Below are positions 58,001 through 64,000 of a stretch of 64,000 nt of DNA, in pieces. A program made the position numbers and the translations under genes. Numbering within the stretch: the stretch's first letter is position 1; every line of letters begins with the position of its first letter. Where the stretch lies: positions 1,984,001-2,048,000 of the forward strand of contig NC_089188.1 in the NCBI RefSeq assembly GCF_947507565.1, written 5' to 3'. The notes under the pieces are model-generated. The model was given only the letters and a program-made list of their open reading frames with translations, was not told where the DNA came from and did no database searches. This DNA is from Oscarella lobularis. Its lineage: Eukaryota; Porifera; Homoscleromorpha; Homosclerophorida; Oscarellidae.

Positions 58001-58600
58001 AGCAGCCCAATTAGAGAAGTCGGCGTTTTGGTAAGCGTCTGACCACGTCATGCAGTCATAGGTTGTTCCTCCAACATTAACCGTATCCTTGTCCCCCGAA
58101 TAACTTCCTCCTTCATCAATCACACTGTAGCAGTTTGAATCTGACAAGCCACATAAAGTCAAACTTCTACATGTACTGATCGGGGAAAAAACGTACCTGA
58201 ACAGCTAGAAACTTCCCAGCAATAGCCCCAGCCCTGTGTATTTTTGTAGTAGCACCACGGCCGTGTTCTAGACCCACTAACATCAGGATTTCTGCAATAG
58301 TTATGATCACCGAGGCCAGTATTGGGGTAATTTGCATCAGTGTAGCTGTGACTATTGGGTATTGTGTCCGTCCATTTCTGACAAGTTTTGTACGAGCTAA
58401 AAATAGGATAATTCTGTCCTCTACTTGTTGTTCCTCTGTAAAGCACGCCATCAGTGTAGTCTCTGTAACACGTCTGAATGCTACATCCACTTTCTAGAAA
58501 GAGTTGTTCACGATTTACTTTGTGCAAATGAAGACCCACCGATGAAAATAGCGAGAGTTAGAGCCACAACAAAACGAGCCTTTGCAGTTAACGCTCTCAT
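55052..58600 (-). CDS. Receptor tyrosine kinase with two kringles, a fibronectin type II domain and a mucin-like stalk
   Basis: The signal peptide exon (58600: MRALTAKARFVVALTLAIFI) is followed by kringle 1 (58180-58500: CYRDYTDG...RPWCYYKNTQGWGYC) and kringle 2 (57820-58150: DCRNINYAYDKPWCYY). An FN2 module follows (57600-57790: CVFPFKYKGF..CT, WGYCDC). Then come about 200 residues of AATTQ/ATTT repeats, a TM helix (56790-56870: VGGTAVILVAVILLVIFC) and an NPAYREYENV juxtamembrane motif. The kinase has GSG.FGNVEKA, VAVK lysine, HRDLAARN, IGDFGLSRDLDESNYYL, PVRWTAPE and SDVWSFGIVLYEIW, so it should be catalytically active. It ends RLKYLNK* at 55052. The YY activation loop resembles ROR/MuSK/insulin-receptor kinases, but the ectodomain matches no standard family. 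Confidence 0.88.
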
Positions 58601-58970
58601 CACTCATGTAATACTGACAACCAACGTAGTTGATTCAAAGCCTGCTTCACCAGAGTTAGGGCAAAGATCTCAACTCTGCGTTACGTATGTGAGTCACATG
58701 AAGTCACATGAATCTCACGCATCTATATAAAGATCAAAGTCCGCCGACATGCTGTTGCGTAATTCCACTTCAAAGCGTCAACAGCTCTGTTTCCGCACAA
58801 GTCCTCCTCTAATAGTTGAGCTACTATTCAAAAAGGGTCGAATATGACGCGTGATAAGGTGCTAACCAACTCGGAGACTCGAAGGGCTAAGGGTTATTTA
58901 TTTATTTCGTTGCTCAGCTTGTACATATAAAAGGCTTGCTCTGCTCAGCGCAATGCGATCAAGAAATTGT

Positions 58971-60411
58971 CTAGGCTTCGGACTCGTTAGTGCCTATAGT
59001 ACGCTTCTTTCGACGGCACTTTGGAGGACGAGCACCGTTGCTCCTACACTTGAAAGACGATTTCGCTGTGAGCTCAAAATCGTCATCACACCTAACGAAA
59101 AGTTTTGAGCGAACTGGCACTGACACTGGAAACTCGGATATTTTTTCGCCACGTTCGTCCAAGAGATATCCGTTTTTGATTCTTTGAATGCGGCAGGTTG
59201 GTTCTGAGTCGCCTAACGCGAAATAGAAATCGATTGAAACGTTCTCGCAATTAATTAGTAACATACACGACTGGGGGGGCCTGGTCGGGGCGGATTTGGG
59301 TTGGCATTGTGGAATTTCGCTCGATGGAGTGACGATGTACGGCTTTCGCTCTGAATCCAGACGGCACATTCCAAAAATAACTGTTTCCTTTGACTTGGAA
59401 AACTCTTGGCCTTTATGTGGCCTGAATGGAACTTTCTCTCCAACGTTATAGTCTCTGGATTTATCAAAATTGCAGTTTGACGTGATGTCAGCTGAACGGC
59501 ATCGGATTCCTGCATTATTATTGTCACACGTATATACGCAAAAACGACTATAATTGTCCTACTTTCACATTTGAGTTTGGAGACGTCAGGCTTCAATTTT
59601 CCTGTTTTTTGATTGCATTTAGTTACAACAAAGGGGATCGGATTATTTTTCCAAGTCAGCTCATAGTCATCGTTATGATCATTACGGCAAGATATGTTAA
59701 ATCGGCCCTTCTTGCCGTTTCCCAAGGGTGTAATATAAGCGAAGCTTAGATCGTGTGAAAGTAATCTTAGTGTAGGGCACGGAAAACTGCCAGTGGGTTT
59801 GGGTCGACATTGGGGAATCTCGCGCGATTGAGTGTCGATGTACGGCCTTCGCTGTGAATCAAGACGGCACGTTCCAAAAAGAATTGTTTCCTGCGAGTTG
59901 GAGAACTCTTGGCCTTCATGTGGCTCAAATCGAACTTCTCCACCAACGTGGTACTCGGATTTGTCAAATTTGCAGTTTGACGTGATTTCAGCTAGACGGC
60001 ATTGGATTCCTGCATTATTATTGTCACACGTGTGTACACATAAGTAACAAGGATTATCTTACTTGCACATTTGACATTGAGTTCAATGAGGTCAGGGTTC
60101 CATTTGCCTGTATTTGGATCACATTCAGTTACGAAGAAGGGAAGTGGGTGATCATTCGACGTCAGCTCATAATCGTCATTATTGTCATCACGGCAAGATA
60201 TGTTAAATAGCGATGTGTTTTCTATCCGGATTATATGAGCTGATTTGATGCCACTTAATGAGTCTAACTTAGGGCACGAAGCGGCGTCAGTTCGCGCCGC
60301 CCACAGCAGTGCTACACGGGGCAAAAAACGTCTTGATCTTGAGGGTTTCAAATTGACATCGTTATCTTTATTTCACTTACAAATGACGGCGATCTTGAAA
60401 GACTGAATCAT
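58971..60411 (-). CDS. Secreted sushi (CCP)-like tandem-repeat protein
   Basis: The signal peptide is split by an intron: MIQSFKIAVI|SLLWAARTDAAS (start 60411). The mature protein has repeating cysteine modules. NISCRDDNNDDYELTSNDHP..FFVTEC near 60150-60220 and NISCRNDHNDDYELTWKNNP near 59640-59700 are clearly duplicated. Each is followed by ITSNC.FDKS..Y.VG and FG.CRLDS.R.PYI.T.S.EIPQC. The last module ends PPKCRRKKRTIG...SEA* at 58971. The spacing suggests divergent complement-control (sushi) domains. Function unknown; probably an extracellular adhesion or recognition protein. It lies 370 bp upstream of the RTK on the same strand. Confidence 0.7.
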
Positions 60412-60742
60412 GACGATAGAATGAGACCGAGAGACCAAGGCTGCGCATATATAAGGCACGCATGCCGCGTAGGAGTCTAGGAGATGACCGGTGGGGAAAG
60501 TTCGAGGGTAAAAGTTCAACATGTTCACTTTCGTCATCTCTCTTTAGGCCATCTGCTGTTTGCACTTAGTCTCTCCGCAGGGATATGTAAGTTTCTACAT
60601 CTACACGTATATGTTCTTGCAGTGTACAGTAGCCAGAGCCACAAATAATTTTAACGTCGGGGAGGTCGCCAGGCGGATGTGTGCTGCCTACGCGTAGAGT
60701 GAAAGAGGAGACATTCTTTTCCCACGATTTCCCCGATACTAA
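60412..60742. other. Intergenic region
   Basis: 331 bp between the sushi-like gene start and the phosphoesterase stop. Presumptive promoter of the sushi gene; no gene seen. Confidence 0.5.
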
Positions 60743-61964
60743 TTAATCCAAAATTTCGTAAGTGCATGACGTCAATCGCCAGCTCTTCGACCCTTTGCAA
60801 ATGGTGTAGAGACCGTAGTTCCCCTCTCTATGCGAAAACGATGCAAAAGATAAACTTACTCGCATTAGTCTAACCTCAAAGGCCCTGGATTCGATATAGT
60901 AACGTTTCCCAACTGTACTTTGCCAAGGGCATCGTGTGAATGACCGTGGATGTTTAGAAACGCAAATTTTTGCTAAAAAAACCCGAACGTAAGAACAATA
61001 CAAATGAGAAATCAAACCTACAAGCAAGTCGCCTTCTAGATGACATCGAAGCGTTTCACTGCCCGAGAGAATTGGCTGAGAGATATCCTCGTAAACAATG
61101 GTAGTATCTGGAGAAAAGCAGAGAAAAAAACGTCACGTGTATGCCACTAACCTTTGAGTTCACCTGTTCGACTAGGACCAAAATGAGTCATGAGAATCAC
61201 CGAATCTCCCTCTTCTATTGCGTCGAGACGATTCGAACCGGAAGGCAATGGCTTGAACTGCAGCAAGGGATCGAGTTCCTTCGCCAAGTCTTCTTCCGTT
61301 TCGAAAGGAAAACCTGTGGAGGAGGTCGTCTACGACGTTTCCTCTAAATCGCTTAGTACCTTCCCAGTGCAATTTGCTATCTTTGAACGCAGGAATGCTT
61401 CCACCGAATCCAATAATGCATAAATTTCCAGCTAATCTCATACACTTTCGGTGCAGATTCATCGAAGTAGAGGTCATGGGTGAGGCGTTCAAGTCAAATG
61501 TCGTTATGGGATCGTGCTTTTAAAAAAGCCCCGCCCAAAATTAGTAATGAAAAATGAAACCCAGCCCCGGCCCATTCCCTCACATTCCCTGGGACGTAAA
61601 CAACGAGCGAATGAATCGATTCGAGCTCGCGAATGACGAGCTCCATGTCTTTTTCGTATCGAGCGATCTTCGCCGCGTCGCGACTCAGATCCCTCGCGCC
61701 GATTTCCATATCTGCATTGTCGCCAGATAGGAGAATCAGATCGATTCTGCAATAGCTAGCTATTTATCTCGGTTGCTTGGTTTATGCGCTCCCTCGCCTT
61801 TCGCCCCGAGTCTCTAGGCGGGTTTTCAGAGCGACGATGTTATGCAGCGCCGAATGAACATCCGTTACATGGACTGCGTAAAACCACTCATTTTGCGCAT
61901 TACTAGAAGAAGCTAGGAAAGCCGTACGGATTCTTATACGAGTCTTTTGCCTTAGTTCCTCCAT
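60743..61964 (-). CDS. Calcineurin-like metallophosphoesterase
   Basis: The start at 61964 gives MEELRQKTRIRIRTAFLASS, then the metal-binding motifs in order. They are VTDVHSALHN (D-x-H), LILLSGDNADM (GD), YVPGN|HDPITT (GNHD, split by an intron), LMTHFGPSRTG (H) and NIHGHSHDALGKVQLGNVTI (GHxH). It ends RLTSCTYEILD* at 60743. All residues of the di-metal site are present, so it should be an active phosphatase or phosphodiesterase. No membrane segment or presequence is obvious. The substrate cannot be predicted. It diverges from the propeller gene across 157 bp. Confidence 0.85.
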
Positions 61965-62121
61965 TGGCTGCGTTACAGCGCGTAGGTTGCTACGCAACGC
62001 TGCGTGAAACGGCCTCGGACGTGTTTACTACTGTTTAGAGCTGTATCCGGCGCAGAACAGAAAATCCGCTCGCCTCACGATCATGCGACGATCGTCAGCT
62101 CATCACTCGTTCCTGGCAAGA
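61965..62121. promoter_or_regulatory. Divergent promoter region of phosphoesterase and propeller gene (inferred)
   Basis: 157 bp between divergent start codons. The plus-strand frame is open upstream to 62004, so a longer N-terminus of the propeller protein is formally possible. Inferred from position. Confidence 0.4.
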
Positions 62122-63500
62122 TGACCTCGAGTGCTATCGTTGCGTGTTTGCTCCTCCACGCGCTTGCAAACGCGAATCGAAATCGACGTTGGACGGCGAC
62201 GCCCGCCGACGATCTCCAGCCCCTTTTCGAAGCTCGAACCGAAGGCTGGCTAGGCGGCGACGTCGCCACGTCGATTCCACTTGGAAACGATCGATTTCTC
62301 TGGCTCTTTGGCGGCACAGTCATCGGGAAACGAGAAGGCGACACGCGAGTAGCCTTCAAAGGAATGCCCCATAACACCGTCGCAACGGTGGTACTCCCAA
62401 AGGGAGCATCGCCAACCCAAAACGACGTGAATTTCTACTGGAGAACACGAAACGGCAAACCAACAGCAATATTCGAACCACCAAAAGCATCGGAGAACGA
62501 CACCTTCTACTGGGTCGTAGCCGGTCTCAAATCGCGAGAAAGCGACGCCCTATTTCTATTGGCCCAGCGCGTGCAACACACCGATGACGAAAGACTAAAT
62601 TTCAAAGTTCTAGGCTCGACGGCAATCGTGGTCAAAAACGCGACAGGCGACGATCCGACCACGTGGCAATACGAGTCGCAAGACATGCCGCCGTCGACGA
62701 ACGGCACGGATTGGTTCGCGGCAATCTCCTACGCCGAATGCGTCGCATGTCCGGACGAAATCGCCGATGATTCGTTCTACGGCATCGCCGATTCCGTCTA
62801 CTTGCTCGGACGAAACGAAACGTCGTCCGCGATTCTAGCACGCGCCAAACTCGACGATTTGATCCAATTCAACTACGATTCCTTTCAAGTTTACGCCAAT
62901 ACGTCTTCGACGCCGGATGCGACCTGGTTGCCATGGCGCGATGTCATAGTAACCGGGCGCGGTCAACCCGTCGCTCTATTTCGTCCCGCTTTGGCCGAAT
63001 GCACGGTTTCTTATCATCGGGATCTCGAATTGTGGTACGTCGTCGCCGTGCGCCTCTTCGACTATCGCATCGACGTGTGGACGGCGTCGAACGTCACGGG
63101 TCCGTGGACGTCGACGCTCGTGTATGAGATTCCCACGCCGTGGCGAAATACCACGAAATATTTGAACTATGCGGCGAAGTCGCATCCGGAATTAGTCGCG
63201 TCGTCGTCCGACGAAATCGTTTTTTCTTATATGACCAATTCGTGGCGACTTGGCGTTCTGTTCGAACCGGACGAAGTTCGTACGTACGTGCCGCGATTCG
63301 TTCGACTTCGCTATACGGACGAATTGGCCGCTTGGGAACTGGTCGTCTTGATTATCGCGTTCGCTTTTGCGACTCTATTACTCGTCGTCGCGCTCGTCTG
63401 CCAGCGCGGCGGCGGCGGTGATGAAGAAGCCTCGACAGGCGGCAAGACAGACGGGAAAGAGGGAAGCGGTACCGGGTCAACTGAAGGTAATGACCTGTAA
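62122..63500 (+). CDS. Membrane-anchored DUF4185-like beta-propeller protein, single exon
   Basis: An intronless frame of 459 codons. The start at 62122 gives a signal peptide (MTSSAIVACLLLHALANA); an upstream in-frame start at 62004 would bury it. The ectodomain begins WLGGDVATSIPLGNDRFLWL FGGT..G with HNTVATVV, the first blade pattern of DUF4185/sialidase-like five-bladed propellers. Later blades carry FWY motifs (FYWVVAGL, LELWYVVAVRLFDYRIDVWT, YMTNSW). A C-terminal TM helix (ELVVLIIAFAFATLLLVVAL) precedes a Gly/Glu-rich cytoplasmic tail. Several N-glycosylation sequons (NET, NTS, NVT, NTT) fit an extracellular location. Catalytic activity is unknown; the family assignment is by pattern. 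Confidence 0.7.
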
Positions 63501-64000
63501 ATTGATTTGTCTCCGTCGGGGAACGGCGACTGAGTTGGCGTGTGGCGCGCTGATTGATTCGTTCCGCTCTTCGCTGTTTTCCCTACGCGATGCGTTGTAC
63601 TGTACTGTACGGTTCTTGAGAGAAAGGGGTGACGGGTTAATGATTTTTTTTCGCGATTGGGGTCGTATCGTCGATGCGGTTGGGTAATTTCGCTCGGTAC
63701 TGCTGCTCATAATCAAACTCAAAACCGCAGCACTGACTGTGCGCATTGTCGTGATGGGCCCGTGGATTAGGTGAGGATTTCCTAACTGGGTTTAGTCCGA
63801 CGTTTTGGCCAGTGGGCCTGCATTGCAGTGTCGCTGGGCACGCTGTTGAGATCCACTTGGGGCAGTGACGCAGAGACGCAGTATGACGTTGGGCTCATCC
63901 GGAGACTTTTCTCGGGTAAGCGCGCCATCTCTATTCACTGCACGTCGAGTACTGGTTCTATTTTTGACAAAGGAAACATTTTCTCTTCGCTCTTTGTTTC
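63501..64000. other. Right-end region, possible first exon of a plus-strand gene
   Basis: No supported gene. At 63883 an ATG reads MTLGSSGDFSR followed by GTAAGC, which could be a first coding exon continuing beyond the window. The rest looks non-coding. Confidence 0.25.

Overview
This is a gene-dense animal nuclear window. Introns are short (mostly about 45-100 nt, GT-AG) and intergenic gaps are often under 300 bp. The gene set is metazoan: ZC3H13, PDCD10/CCM3, PIX RhoGEF, muscleblind, centrobin, the outer-arm-dynein factor DAW1, USP9X, a receptor tyrosine kinase, a collagen-TNF ligand and an H-type lectin protein. Compact introns together with lineage-specific lectin, kringle and TNF mosaics point to an early-branching animal. 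A sponge, possibly a compact-genome homoscleromorph such as Oscarella, is my best guess; this is inference, not proof.

Layout. 1-2737 (-): secreted H-type lectin/Kazal/C-type lectin protein, running off the left edge. 2738-3598: intergenic, holding a small inverted-repeat element. 3599-4131 (-): profilin. 4427-6860 (-): ZC3H13-like m6A-writer cofactor, head to head with PDCD10 (6934-8069, +). 8587-11566 (-): PIX (ARHGEF6/7). 11719-13517 (-): iduronate-2-sulfatase. 13866-18128 (-): CTC1 of the telomeric CST complex. 18316-20308 (-): DAW1. 21076-22631 (+): muscleblind-like CCCH protein. 22753-25407 (-): centrobin, head to head with NOP16 (25481-26415, +). 26666-39214 (-): USP9X deubiquitinase in many exons, with a tRNA-Pro(CGG) in one intron and a transposon-borne minisatellite in another. 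About 39435-40141 (+): protein carrying only the ATP6AP2 membrane tail. 40396-42255 (+): type II membrane collagen protein with two TNF-like domains. 42256-45520: repeat-rich tract (Thr-rich satellite, palindromes, inverted-repeat element). 45527-47372 (+): CAP-Gly/coiled-coil protein with a duplicated exon. 48054-49980 (-): SUCLA2, head to head with PSMD1/RPN2 (50084-54529, +). 54651-54948 (-): mitochondrial ribosomal protein bS17m. 55052-58600 (-): receptor tyrosine kinase with kringles, FN2 and a mucin stalk. 58971-60411 (-): secreted sushi-like protein. 60743-61964 (-): calcineurin-like phosphoesterase, head to head with an intronless membrane-anchored DUF4185-like propeller protein (62122-63500, +).

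Most genes are unrelated housekeeping genes. The lineage-specific content is at the cell surface: lectin/Kazal, collagen-TNF, kringle-FN2 RTK, sushi and propeller proteins. Gene spans run from start codon to stop codon and include introns. Exon limits are given only where I traced them. Family assignments rest on recalled conserved motifs, not on database searches.
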